Assembly: GCA_006503535.1 (NCBI GenBank)
Contig: QYRS01000003.1
Coordinates: 3,038,001 to 3,102,000, forward strand
Direction: 5' to 3'
DNA length: 64,000 nt
Source: Arthrinium phaeospermum
Taxonomy: Eukaryota; Ascomycota; Sordariomycetes; Amphisphaeriales; Apiosporaceae
The number at the start of each line of letters is the position of its first letter. The stretch's first letter is position 1. A model generated the notes under the pieces. The model did no database searches. It worked only from the letters and a program-made list of their open reading frames with translations, and was not told where the DNA came from. Positions 32,768 through 43,527 of the stretch are shown here, in pieces. The position numbers and the translations under genes were made by a program.

Positions 32768-34171
32768 CTATAACACATTGCCACCAAAGTACACTTTCCG
32801 TACATCGACGAGCTTCTTGCCACGTCCGATGGCAATTTCGTTAGGGTCTTTCTGGTTGGTCAGAGCCTCGAAGCAAGCCTTGACCGAGTTCATGGGGTTT
32901 CTCGATCGGGGCATCTTGGCAGCAATATCGTGGATGCCGCATGCGCGGAACATCTCGAAGAAACGAGCGGAGGCGCGAAGACCAAAGCCTTGCGAGAAAC
33001 GTTAGTAGATAAACCCAAGTACGGAGAGGTGTTTAAACTTACCAGGAGGGCGGGCATCCAGCTTGACGATGGTACCTCCGAACTTGGTCGTTACGGATCC
33101 GAAAATCGTACGGTCCTCGTACCTGGGGACCGGCTTCATGTTCCGGATGGCAAGCAGTTTCGCCTTCTGCACCGCGGCGCCGTTCTCCACCGACTTGGCC
33201 TCACCAATACCCAGACGTCCGTTTCCGTTACCGGCAATTGCCAGCACCCAAACGCTTCGGATCTTTCCCAGACGGGTCTGGTTGTGGACCATGCGTACTA
33301 CCAGAATCTTCACGGTGAGATCCAGCATCTCTCTGACTGAAAGACCAGTTCGCCTCTTCAGATCCTGGTAGATACCCTCATCGTCAAGACCTTGGTCCTC
33401 GGGGTCAATGGGGTTCTGGTAGATGCCCGATATGCCGGGAATGTCCTTGCCCAGGCTAGGTGCCAACGCGGTATCCGAAGGCGCATTGTCGTCATTCAAC
33501 ATGGAGCGCTCGAAAAGCAAGTCCAAGCCCTCAGCGTCACCCTGCTTTCCCTCCAGGGCCTTCGCCCTATCAGCCTGGGCGGTCACTTTGGCCAGCTGCC
33601 CCTTGACCCACTCCTTCTGTTCTTCGCTGAGTGTCGGATCGTTCAGCTTGCCCTCCATCCAGGCCTTCGCCTGAGGGGCATCGGTCTCCTTGGCGAACCT
33701 TTGAATGTCGTTCACAAATTCGTTCTCGCTCAGCCATCGTATCTTGGTGAAATCTGGCGAGCTGTGTTTCTTGGGGCGCCTGTCGACTACGGGTGCCAAC
33801 CGGCTGAAATCGTCGAGGTATGGTATCGCGTAGGGGTCTCTTCGGAGACGACCTTGTATCGTCAGATCCTTGGGGTCAATGGCAGCCTCACCGGCCTGGA
33901 GAGCCTCCATCTGTTCGGGCGAATAGTGCTTCTTCAGAACCTCGATTTCCTCCGGGGTGTAGGGCTGGAAATTTTCTTCGGTGAATTTCTGGACCTTCTC
34001 GGGCGACGTCAATCCCATCTCTTCAGCCCGTATGTTCTGGAATCGCTGCTTCTTCCGGGCCTCTACTCGCGCCGAGCTGTGGAAGGCGGCATTGCATGTG
34101 GGCGTTGCCGGCTTGAGCGCAGCGGCGAAGCGCTTCGAAAGCAGACATCTTGCTGGGCGTGCCACACTCAT
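32768..34171 (-). CDS. MRPS5: Mitochondrial small ribosomal subunit protein uS5m
   Basis: Mitochondrial ribosomal protein S5. Exons complement(32768..32988, 33043..34171) give 449 aa. The N-terminus (MSVARPARCLLSKRFAAAL) is Arg/Ala-rich without acids, a typical mitochondrial targeting peptide. A mitochondria-specific extension of about 270 residues precedes the S5 N-terminal dsRNA-binding-like domain (VREMLDLTVKILVVRMVHNQ, then AIAGNGNGRLGIGEAKS). The S5 C-terminal domain spans the intron: KFGGTIVKLDARPPG joins GFGLRASARFFEMFRACGI, followed by IAAKMPRSRNPMNSVKACFE. The intron is only 54 nt, has a CTAAC branch site, and the split glycine codon closes the frame. Length is larger than yeast counterparts only through the extension. 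Confidence 0.95.
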
Positions 34172-35154
34172 CGCATCGTCTGGGTGAAGCAGAAAAAGAC
34201 GCCCAGGGTGCGTTTCAATGGCTTATTGGTGGGATGTGGCTGCTTGCGTCGCTCGCGTGGGATCTGGCTGCTCCATTAAACGGGTCTCGACAATTTTTTG
34301 GAGTAGCTAGCGGATATACTGTTCCGCCGAAAGCTGTCTTTCAGTCTTCAGTGGGAGGTACCTTTAGGTTACGGCCTCTTTGAGCTTGGACCGTTCTAGG
34401 ACAGCTGCTGTTACCGTATTGGCTGGGCAGTTGATGCCGCTAAAAGGCTAACTTTGACCGGGGGGTTTTTCAGACAAGGGACATCCATCCCGACTTACCG
34501 AGATGTCAAGTAGGAATGAATACCCGACACCGATCAGCAATTGGACTTCCGATCTTACAGTAACAGACATGGCCGCCCATCAATTCATTGAGTCGTTCGC
34601 AGGCCCTCGAGGCGTGGCCTCCACCCGGGGATGACGGCCAATCTGTATGTGATGTGTGTTCGAGCCTACGAGCCCACTATGCGCCGGTTCGTCGAACCAT
34701 TACTTGGGCAGGCCCCAGCCAATCAGCAGCACGGCGCAGTTGCACTCAACTCTGCTGCAGTCTTGAAACAGGAGTTCCGCCGGGATCGTGGCCCACGATT
34801 TGTCGCCCTGATACCGAACCAGGCTTAGTTGTCCCTGCTTGCCGTTTCTGATGCGGGAGCCTCAAGTCTGATGTTCCTGGCTGGGGTTTCTATTGAAGGA
34901 CTTGCCAGTGCAATACTTTTTTCCCACCCTCCTTCCTTTCACATTGTTTCTTCGCCCGTAAACCCATCTTATCTTCTTTTGCTTGTGACTGGTGCACTAT
35001 CTTCATTCATTTCTCGAGTTACCGTCCTTTCTCTTCACCCGTTCGAGCCTCCGTCGCCTTGATACCCATTTCTTTCCACTCGCTAGGCAAAAACGTCAGG
35101 AACGTCGCATACACCCACACCTACACCCGCATCCGCACCTAATATATCGTCGCC
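34172..35154. promoter_or_regulatory. Divergent intergenic region, uS5m / small membrane protein
   Basis: About 1 kb. The part from about 34900 to 35130 is pyrimidine-rich on the + strand, as is usual for leaders of well-expressed fungal genes, and leads into the ATG of the 71-residue protein. No other element identified. Confidence 0.45.
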
Positions 35155-35370
35155 ATGGCTCCCGGACAATTCGACTGGTTTCTCAAGATCGGCGCCACCC
35201 CAGAAGCCGTTGCTGTCTTGAACGATCAACCCATTCTGTTCACCATCCTGCTGATCGCTCTCGTTGCTATCATTCTCGAATGCACCCTGATCTGGTATAT
35301 CCACCATGCGACGCTGAAGCCGGAACAATTGAAGAAGAAGGAGAAAAAGAAGGCGCCGGCCAAGAAATAA
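35155..35370 (+). CDS. Small single-pass membrane protein with lysine-rich tail (71 aa)
   Basis: Not recognised by name. One exon of 71 codons plus stop. The N-terminal 25 residues (MAPGQFDWFLKIGATPEAVA) are soluble, followed by one strong transmembrane segment at about residues 27-48 (PILFTILLIALVAIILECTL, then IWYI). The tail LKPEQLKKKEKKKAPAKK is highly basic, so the positive-inside rule puts the C-terminus in the cytosol; a terminal KxxK-like pattern could favour ER retention, which is inference. Support for a real gene: Kozak-like context (GCCATGG), a long pyrimidine-rich leader just upstream, and strong codon bias for C/G third positions. It may be a micro-subunit of a larger membrane complex. 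Confidence 0.7.
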   Translation: MAPGQFDWFLKIGATPEAVAVLNDQPILFTILLIALVAIILECTLIWYIHHATLKPEQLKKKEKKKAPAKK

Positions 35371-35724
35371 GGGGCTACCCAACCTGGGTTTCTCCTCTCA
35401 GCGCTAGACGGGATCGAAGCGCGGTGCGAGTTGGACTCCTCTCAATGCAGCGAGCCGCCCAAGCTCCCTCTGGGGAATGCCTCCCGATTACACAACACAG
35501 CCAACAACAAATTCGTACAACAGGGCTTTTCACTATATTGCGCCGATGTGGTGGATGATGAGGCTCATTTCCTGAGCCGCGGAAGTTGGAGATTTGGCTT
35601 ATCAAACAGGTTTCCTGGCCGTTTCGAAGCGGCTTTGCTGGCGGGCTGCTTCTGGCACTTATAATACGTCACAAAACTTCTCGTATATATGAGATTCTCA
35701 ATTTGAACCAGTATAACCCTCCAT
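35371..35724. other. Intergenic between convergent genes
   Basis: About 350 bp of 3' flanks; nothing recognised. Confidence 0.5.
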
Positions 35725-37294
35725 CTATGCTTCTTGACCTCGGCTGAAATGTCTCAATTGCGAATGATGTTCCCTCACGTGTAGGTGGCCCGGGTTGATA
35801 TCATCATAAACCATATCGTCGTAAAGACCTTCTGAGTCTGGATATGCTGATTCATTCATCCCATCAGCAGTATACTCTTGGGCAAATTCGATGGGATATG
35901 TGGTTTGACATATCGATGCTGAGCTAAAATTGCCCTCTACGTCGATTGGCTCATAGTCGGTCGAGCCATGTTCTGGTTGCATAGCCCAATGTATGGTTTG
36001 CTGAGTCTCATCTTGCTCCCAATCGTCGAATCCATCAAGTATCTCAGCTTCTTCATCCCCTGGCGGCAATGAAAGTGCATCGTCTGAAAAGGACTCGTCT
36101 GCAGTAGCTTCCAGGTCGTCGTGTGCTTTTCTTGCAGCAGACTGGATATGGATCTTGTTCATCATGTTCGATCTCAGCAATGTCCATAAATGCCTGTGTA
36201 ATGAGTTGTGTTGATGAATCGAGTCCGTTCCAGCATCTTCAGGAGGCTCTTCGTCAATCTCGTTGCAAAGGTCTGCAACTTTTTCTCGTAGGGTTCCCCG
36301 CCATGTACCGGCATTTTCAATTATATTGGCAATCAGAGGCAATTGCCGGGAATGATGCCGAATCAGCTGTTCTATGAATGAGTATGTGACCACCCGATGT
36401 GAAAGCAGTAGACTGACCTGCATATAGTGTACGTTCCACATTGCTGGGGCTATATCAAGAAGTGTGGGTGGTATTGGAGTTATACCTTGTACTCCAAAGA
36501 ATCTGGGTTTGACCCCTATCATCCTATACAGTGCTGCAACGGTCAACTGGGCCGTGCATGTGCGGCGGCGGCGGATCGTGTCATCGATATCGTCCTGAGT
36601 ATCCGCCAGGCCGTTCGAGTCTTCAGCTTCCAATCCGGCGTCTTCGTTAGACCTTGATTGGTCAGACATGGACCGTGTTTGACTTCGGGTACCGTGGGAA
36701 TGCCTGACCTTTCCCGCGTTTTGCTGTGTCACTGAATCGACTGGACGCTCTCGACCGCCATGGACGATAGCGCGGTAATCCATATGACAGACGAGCCCCT
36801 CTATGGATGTCGTGACTGCTCCATGGGGCGAAAGCAGCGAAGACGCTTTGTCGGGATGGTCTACCTCGAGGCAGATACTTGGGCGTTCACTGTCATCAGT
36901 CTCGTAGTCGACACTTGTGCATACCACAGAAAGCCCGAGTGACAACCATAGCTGTACTTGGTCAGCAACAAAAGACTAGGGCATAGACACATGGAAGGGG
37001 GGTTGGAGCTCAGCTAACAGGCGATTGGCATATCGACTCGGCAAGAAATTCGAGGAGGTTATCGCAGGAATTAGACTCGGCTAATGTTGTACCTTCTATG
37101 CGAACCACCATCTGTAGAAGTACCGTTGACGGAACAATCCATAGCTGCCCCGACCTTACATGCTTGTGAACACCCATCAGATCAAGTTCAGGGTCGAATT
37201 GGTCAGCAAGAAATAGATAAGAGGCCACGGATAGCGATAATCCGTCAGGAGGAACAGAGAGCATAAATTCATCAAGATCCAGGGGATTGGCCAT
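35725..37294 (-). CDS. Hypothetical protein with acidic C-terminal half
   Basis: Not recognised. Exons complement(35725..36951, 37019..37294) give 500 aa; the 67-nt intron has a GCTGAC branch site and closes in phase 0. The first 140 residues look folded and beta-rich (MANPLDLDEFMLSVPPDGLS, GQLWIVPSTVLLQMVVRIEG, LWLSLGLSVVCTSVDYETDD). A low-complexity Ser/Arg segment (HGTRSQTRSMSDQSRS) is followed by a helical region (TCTAQLTVAALYRMIGVKPR, VTYSFIEQLIRHHSRQLPLI). The C-terminal about 150 residues are strongly acidic and probably disordered. No catalytic motif is visible. The folded N-domain / linker / helices / acidic tail plan would suit a regulatory scaffold but I assign no function. The upstream in-frame ATG at 37366 is an alternative start. 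Confidence 0.6.
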
Positions 37295-37999
37295 GCCAGA
37301 TGATGCAGACACAAGACACAAGCAGCGTTTTCCTGCGATGACTGGATGCTGGGGATGCCCGGTCAAGTCTAGAAGATGGTAAAATTATTTCGATATTTGC
37401 CAAAGAACCATAAGCTACTGCGATTTTTGCAATTGCATTAAGTTTTCACATGTCGACCAAGGGAGGAAGGCACATTGCTGCCCGTGAACGGAATGCATTT
37501 GGAGGGTGGGCCCGTCCTGTCGTGACTTCCCTTGCACTTGAAGTATTCGTTCCGATTCCGATCGGGTGCCTAAACGCTTGCTAAGCCTCCAAGTCATTTG
37601 ATGTCTAGAAGTGAATGCTAATACGGCCAACTGATGGTGAACTGAAGAGATCCGGTGTATAGGGGCTGTCCGATCATCGCAAGAGAAGGCATATTAAATC
37701 CACGATTGCACACCTATCTACCCCTATCCAGGTGCCATTGCATATAAGATACACATTCTGTCAGTATTCCTACGCTAGAGCCAGTACGGGTTTGTTCTTT
37801 GTCTGTATTAAATGTTGTCTCTAGTAATGTTGTCGGCCACTGTCGTTGAGCCTAACGAGACTCAGGGACTGCCTCTTTCCAAGTAATCTCAACCCAATCG
37901 GGCCCTGATTGGGCCATGGGCTAGCCTAATAGAAATACAGTGCGACATCCTCCTCATCATACAAAGCTAACATAATGCGGTCTCATACCATCTTGGGTC
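37295..37999. promoter_or_regulatory. Intergenic upstream of the 500-residue orphan, downstream of RFC1
   Basis: About 700 bp. It contains two CCAAT boxes arranged as an inverted repeat at 37893-37913 (listed separately). No coding sequence supported. Confidence 0.4.
37893..37913. promoter_or_regulatory. Inverted pair of CCAAT boxes
   Basis: CCCAATC and GATTGGG flank GGGCCCT, a perfect 7-bp inverted repeat containing a CCAAT pentamer on each strand, about 600 bp upstream of the 500-residue orphan and about 90 bp beyond the RFC1 stop. Candidate CCAAT-binding-complex site; function is inference. Confidence 0.3.
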
Positions 38000-40900
38000 T
38001 CATTTCTTCGCCTTGCTCTTGGAGGTGGCGGCCTTGGCCCTGCCCTTGCCCTTGGCGGGCTTCACATCTTCATCCTCATCAGCGTCGTCCTTTGCCGCTT
38101 TGGTAGATTTCTTGGTGGCGCGCTTAGGTTTCGCCTTGGGCTGTTTGATGTATTTGTCCTTTGTGATGTCACCTTCATCATCATTGGCCTCAGCCGGTTC
38201 GGCTTCTCCTTCATCTTCCTCTTCAATAGCCTCTTCTAAGTCTGGTACGTCCTTGGCTACCTTCTTCGGCTCGGTTATGCTACTGGCTTTCATAAAGGGG
38301 ACGGGATGCGATCTCGAGTTAAACCTGCAAAACAGTTAGCGCGAAATTCATATAGGGTGTCCGAAAACGACTTACAATCGAGTGAACGCAGCCTTGGCCT
38401 GTGTATCGATGTTGACATGACTTTCATCCTGAGGACCAACTCCGAGTTCCTTGATGGAATCGAAGTCTTCTCTAGTGAGAAAGTAGCTGTCCATAAGATC
38501 AATCACCTCATCAGCGGCCTCCTTTCCTTCCACTTGAAGGCGATTGACAATCTGTGACCACAGAACAGGAAGATACTGCTGTCGGACCTCGTTGGCATCT
38601 CCCGAGGATTTCAGACGCATGTGCGAATGAATCTCGCGAGTATATCTGCCGAGCTTTCCAAACTTGCTGTTGTTTCCAAGCCACGAGGTAAACGTAGAGC
38701 CCATCAGTGAGCCAGCGACAAAGCTTGCAGGGCGCACCGTACTGAAAACGGCGTGCGTGGGCATCAGACTCCAGTGTTGCTGTGGCCCATGGATCATGCG
38801 GTCGACCAGATCGCCGTCGCTAATGCTTTCAGCAGCTTTATCCATAAGCTCCAGGGCTTTCAGGTCCTGCTCTCGCTTGTGGCCGCCACCTAGCAAAGCT
38901 GGCTTCGCTTTGAGGTAGTTCTCCTGGATCATCAGATAGCTGAACTCGTGGTCGTTGAAGTAAAGCTGGATCTTGTCATTAAGAGTGGACTTGCTTGCTG
39001 GCGAGAAGAGCCCTCCTCCAAGCATCTTTTGGCAAATGTCCCAGGGCTTTAGGACGACAGATTTCTCCCAAGCCTTCGACATGTCTTTGCTCTGGTCGAA
39101 ATCCATGGAAGTCTGGTCCAATTTGATAGTGGACATCATGTTAATAATCTGTCGAATATCCCGGTTACTGCCTTCAATGAGTGCGTCAAGGACTTGCGGG
39201 GTCAACTTCAGGCCTTCTCGGTGGCTGACAGTCATCATCCGCGACCGAATTTGCTCAATCGTAGGTCGACGGAACGGGATGTCGAGTGCCACAAAGTCGA
39301 ATGGCTTCATCTTGGGCAGTCTTCGCTCGTTGCAGATGAGGATCATCGGGACCTCGGTCTTCTTGCAGAATTTGGCGAGAGCACCGACACCACCACGATC
39401 ACCAGCCGACATACCATCGACCTCGTCCATGATCAACACCGTATTCTTCTTTTGTTTGTCGACTTTCTTGCCGTCGCCAGCAAAGTACCCGGCCAGCGAA
39501 GTGTTGTTCATGACCTCGCTGACTCCTGACTCGACCATCTTTTTACTTCTTGTGTCACTGGCATTCTGTTCCAGGACATCGAAGCCTTCTAGTTTGGCTG
39601 CAAGGTGGGCTGCGGTGGTTTTGCCAATTCCTGGAGGGCCGGACAGAATCACAGCTCGATATCCTCCCAGGCCGTCTGCGCCTCGCTTTTGGAAGTCGTA
39701 CTTGCGCGACTTGGCCCAATCTCTCAGCCACTTTTGAATCTTTTCGACGGCTGCTTTGTTTCCACAGATGTGTTGAGGCTGTGTTGGCGCATACTTAGAA
39801 GTCCAAAGCTGAGCGGCTGGTGCTGCTGCTGCAGGAGCTGGGCCTGTCACGCCACGAGCAGCGGCCAGTTTTCGTGCCTTCTCTGCCTCGAGCTTACGCG
39901 CCTTCTCCTCACGTTCCATCTCGGCCGCTTGTTGTTTAATCTTTTCTTCCTCCTTCTGGCGCTTCTCTCGCACCTTTTCTGCAGCCTTCCCTGTGCCACC
40001 GCCAGCCGGCAGGCGGCGGATGAGTTCGAAAAGACCATTCTCATCAATCGTCTTGATGCCGTTGGCCTTGATCTTGGCCAGCTTGCTTGGCCCTGCGTCA
40101 GCACCAAGCACGACATAGCTCGTCTTGCTGCTCGGTTGGCCTGTCACCTTGCCGCCGTAGCGTTTCACCAGTTCCTGAGCTTCCTCGCGAGCGATGCCAG
40201 TCAGCTGACCAGTGAAGACGAAGGTCAAGCCAGTGAGACAGTCTTCTTCGCCCTCGGGCAAATCGTCGGTGGGATTAGGAGGAGGACCAGCACCGGCTTG
40301 ACCTTTTTTCCAATCGAATTTGGCGTTCGGGTCCTTTGGGGGTGGCGTGGGTGGCCTGACGGTGGGAATGTCATCAAGGATAGCTTGTATGCTTGTGTCT
40401 TCGGGCTCAGCTTCTTTCTTAGCTCTCGGTGCTCTGGGTTTCTTCGGAGCCGGTTTCTTCGAAACAGGCTCTTCATCTTCGTCGGATTCTGCCTCGGGCG
40501 TCTTTCTCTTCTTGCTAGTAGTGACTGCTTTTGTTGATTTAGTGACGATGGGCTTGTCATCTTCGTCGTCTGCTTCGCGCTTGGTACGGGATGCAAGTCG
40601 TTTCGACTTGGGAAGGAATTCTTCCTCGCTCTCTTCCTCGGCATAATCGTCGTTCTTTCTCTTGCTGCGGCTCTTGACGTCGGCTGCGAAGATATCGTCT
40701 CCACCTTCGCCGTCATCGTCGTCCATGAAAGCATCCTCATCATTATCCATGTCGTATCGCTTGAAGGTTGCACCGCGTGTCTTTTTGGCTGGCGCGGGCT
40801 CCTCTTTGACGCTTGCAGTCGTCTTCTTGTTCCTTGGGCTCGCTCGAACCTCTGTCTTCACCTCGGGGACGGATTTTGCCTCGGCCTTTGCGGCAGGCTT

Positions 40901-41344
40901 GGCGGCAGGCTTGGGTTTGGTCTTGCTGGAGGCAAAGTACTCGCTGGCTGTGGTCTCAGTGTCCTTGACGTCCTTCTCGCTGTAACAGTATCAGATATGC
41001 ACCCCGCCACGCAAATACATGGGCTTAGAGACTCACGCTGCCTTCTTTCTCGGCGTAGATCGAGTAGCGGGCTTCTTTGGTCTGTTGCACGTAATTTAGC
41101 TTTGGTATAATACGCAGGCCGGTTGAGCAGGCTTACTCTGGGACCACTTCATCGTCACTGTCTTCCTCGACCACTTTGCGAGCCTCTGTGACACATGTTA
41201 GAAGATAATTGTCATCGAGACTCCTAGAAACTCACTGCCTCGTCGTTTCGAGGTATCCTCCTCGGCTTTCTTCGGGGCAGGTTTTGGGGCAGGCTTCGGC
41301 GCAGCGCCGCCCTTGGGGCCAAAGAATGAGCGAATGTCAGACAT
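38000..41344 (-). CDS. RFC1: Replication factor C subunit 1 (clamp-loader large subunit)
   Basis: Largest subunit of RFC, which loads the PCNA clamp at primer-template junctions in the nucleus. Exons complement(38000..38324, 38376..40979, 41037..41081, 41137..41185, 41236..41344) give 1043 aa. The protein starts [13 protein letters not shown], the conserved PCNA-binding-like I-x-x-FF end. A long acidic/basic disordered region leads to a BRCT domain near residues 315-395 ([32 protein letters not shown]). The AAA+ module has Walker [17 protein letters not shown], Walker [18 protein letters not shown] and sensor region [13 protein letters not shown], then the RFC1 C-terminal domain ([20 protein letters not shown]) and a Lys-rich acidic tail ending [11 protein letters not shown]. 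Three short 5' exons are typical. Divergent from uL16m; two ACGCG cores lie about 150 bp upstream. Confidence 0.96.
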
Positions 41345-41795
41345 TCTCGCCTGTCTGTTGGGGTCTTGTGTACAACAAATCCTGTGATCCAGAGAAAAGA
41401 ACGGACTTGAAGTTGTGTAGACCAAATGGTCAGCAATGTACGCACGGGTGGACAATTCCGGACGCTGAAAGTACCTTGAAGTCTAGGAACGCGCTTCCAT
41501 GACGCGAAGTTTAATAGGATCGAAAGCGTGTCACATGTGGGCCACTGCTAGGCAAGCTTAGGCAGCGCAGAGCGCAAGTTGGCTTCCAGTCAGCAAGGGA
41601 TGCAGCACCCCTGTCTCTTGAGATATGCTAAAAGTGGGACAAAGCCGGATTGGTACTTTGGTACCTTGTGCAATCCCGAGCCTTAGCTGGGCGATTCAAT
41701 TGACGTCCAGCAGTTGAAGCTCAAAATTTAGGAATTGCGACCACGGACACATCAGGTTTTTAATACCTTCAACCCACCACGAAGACCCCGCCACG
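41345..41795. promoter_or_regulatory. Divergent promoter, RFC1 / mitochondrial uL16m
   Basis: About 450 bp between diverging starts, with an ACGCG pair at 41489-41506 (listed separately). No gene inside. Confidence 0.5.
41489..41506. promoter_or_regulatory. Pair of ACGCG (MCB-like) cores upstream of RFC1
   Basis: ACGCG occurs at 41489-41493 and again at 41502-41506, the second reading GACGCGAAG. MBF (Mbp1/Swi6-type) binds ACGCG-core MCB boxes in front of G1/S replication genes in yeasts, and RFC1 is such a gene. Placement about 145-160 bp before its ATG fits, but binding here is inference. Confidence 0.4.
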
Positions 41796-42669
41796 ATGAG
41801 GCCCAACAATCCCATGAGCCTCGCAGGCGCACTCAAGGGCCTTTCGATCTCGGCTTCGTCCACCGCGAGGCCGTCCCTGGGCCCGGCGGCCGCCCTGACG
41901 ATTGCGTCCCAGATTCAGCAAAGGACCCCCCACAATGCCAGGCTATTCTCCGTCACAGCCTCCCGCCCCGGCAATTGGCTCGAGCCGAGCCTCAACCGGA
42001 CGAAGAAGATGATGAAGGGACGGGCCCGCGTGGCCACGGGCGGTTCGGTCAAGGGAACCACGGTTGCTTGGGGCGACTACGGACTGCGCATGGTCGACCA
42101 CCAGCGGAGGATAAGCGCCAAGAACCTGAAGATTGCCGAGGATGCGATCAAGCTGCGCCTGCGTGGAGAGAAGTACCGTCTGTATAAGAGAGTGTGCTGC
42201 AACGTTGGTGTCTTCACAAGCGGTAACGAGGTATGTTTTCCCCAGCAGGGCGTAGAGGGGGGTAGGGGATGCGGACTGTTTCGCTAACTGTCGCGGTAGA
42301 TGCGTATGGGTAAAGGAAAGGGTGGGTTCGACCATTGGGCTGCGAGAGTGGCAGTAAACCAGATTGTGTTGGAGTTGAAGGGAATGCTCCACGAGCAGGT
42401 TGCCCGAGATGCTTTCAGATTGGCAGGCAACAAGCTCCCTGGTAAGCAGTGTGCAATTATAGATGCAGTGCATGAAGCTAATCTGTTTTCAAGGGCAATG
42501 GGAGTTCGTCAAGAAGGGCGAGCCGCCTGTGGTCGGCATCACCAAGCTGGACGGAGTCACTCTGGAAGAACTGAAGCGGCCACGGAGGAAGGTGGCAGCA
42601 GAAACAATTATGCCTGCTACACCAGCTCCCTCAGCTGAGGGTGCTCAGCAACCGCTCGATAACCCTTGA
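41796..42669 (+). CDS. MRPL16: Mitochondrial large ribosomal subunit protein uL16m
   Basis: Mitochondrial ribosomal protein L16, near the peptidyl-transferase centre. Exons 41796..42230, 42300..42441, 42494..42669 give 250 aa, typical for fungi. The N-terminus is a targeting-like, acid-poor stretch ([16 protein letters not shown]) with RLFSVTAS as a plausible processing region. The L16 core includes [39 protein letters not shown], and [17 protein letters not shown] with the conserved GKGKG loop, then [18 protein letters not shown]. All introns restore the frame; exon 2 begins exactly at MRMGKGKG. The C-terminal extension (about 40 residues after [10 protein letters not shown]) is fungal-type. 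Confidence 0.95.
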
Positions 42670-43527
42670 GAAAAAGGGTTGTGTAGTATATGTATCAAAT
42701 TATCGGATGTACATTCACCACAAATACAGGGAGAAGATGCTCATGTCTTCGGCACATGATTTGATACTTCGGCCAGTTCCCTAACGAACAACAGCTAAGT
42801 CCTTTGTAGGGATCTGCATAGCTTGTATTCAAGATAATGCTGCTGGGCTTTATTTCTGCAACGGTGGCATTGTTCCATGCCGAGAGGTGATAAATATTGA
42901 AACTGTGCATGGGACATTACATGTAGAGTGGGTAACATCTTTGTATGGAGGAGACAACCTCCATGTAAACTGTGCCAAATGATACCAGTGATATCAAGTC
43001 TCTATCCGGGGACTCGACTTTAAAGGCGCAGCACTGCCCTACAGTCGTTTGCAAGCTCAGGCAGCAGTTAGTGGCTGGTAACACTTTGTGGGCTGTTTGG
43101 TCTTACCCCCGAGACTAGCCCGAAAGTCGCCCCCGGCAACCAACCATCGTCAACCCCGTCGGCGCATGGCTCTTTTTTCTGGGCTGTAATTTTTCTCTGG
43201 CAACACATCAACGCATCGCTGCTTTCCAGCTTCGACAAGTCGCATAAACCTGCCAGATTCCAACCTTTGCAGATCGTCCGGGTAGTCCCGCTTTCTCTAT
43301 TTCTCCTGATTACTGTTTTGGCTATCGCAACATTTTTGTTGGTGTAGTTCAACTGGATTTCACAACTGCTTCTTGTCCGCTTCCTTCAGTTTGGCAGATT
43401 GCAGACCTTCCTTCTGTTTTGATTCTTTTCCCTTGTTCGTCTACACACATACCCGCGCCGGGCTCATCGACCACCACTGTCAAGCATCGGGGTCTACTTT
43501 TCGAAACGAGAAAACCAACCAAAAGAG
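42670..43527. promoter_or_regulatory. Intergenic upstream of the 756-residue orphan
   Basis: About 860 bp. The part from about 43290 to 43527 is T/C-rich and probably the 5' leader of the next gene. No other element recognised. Confidence 0.4.
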
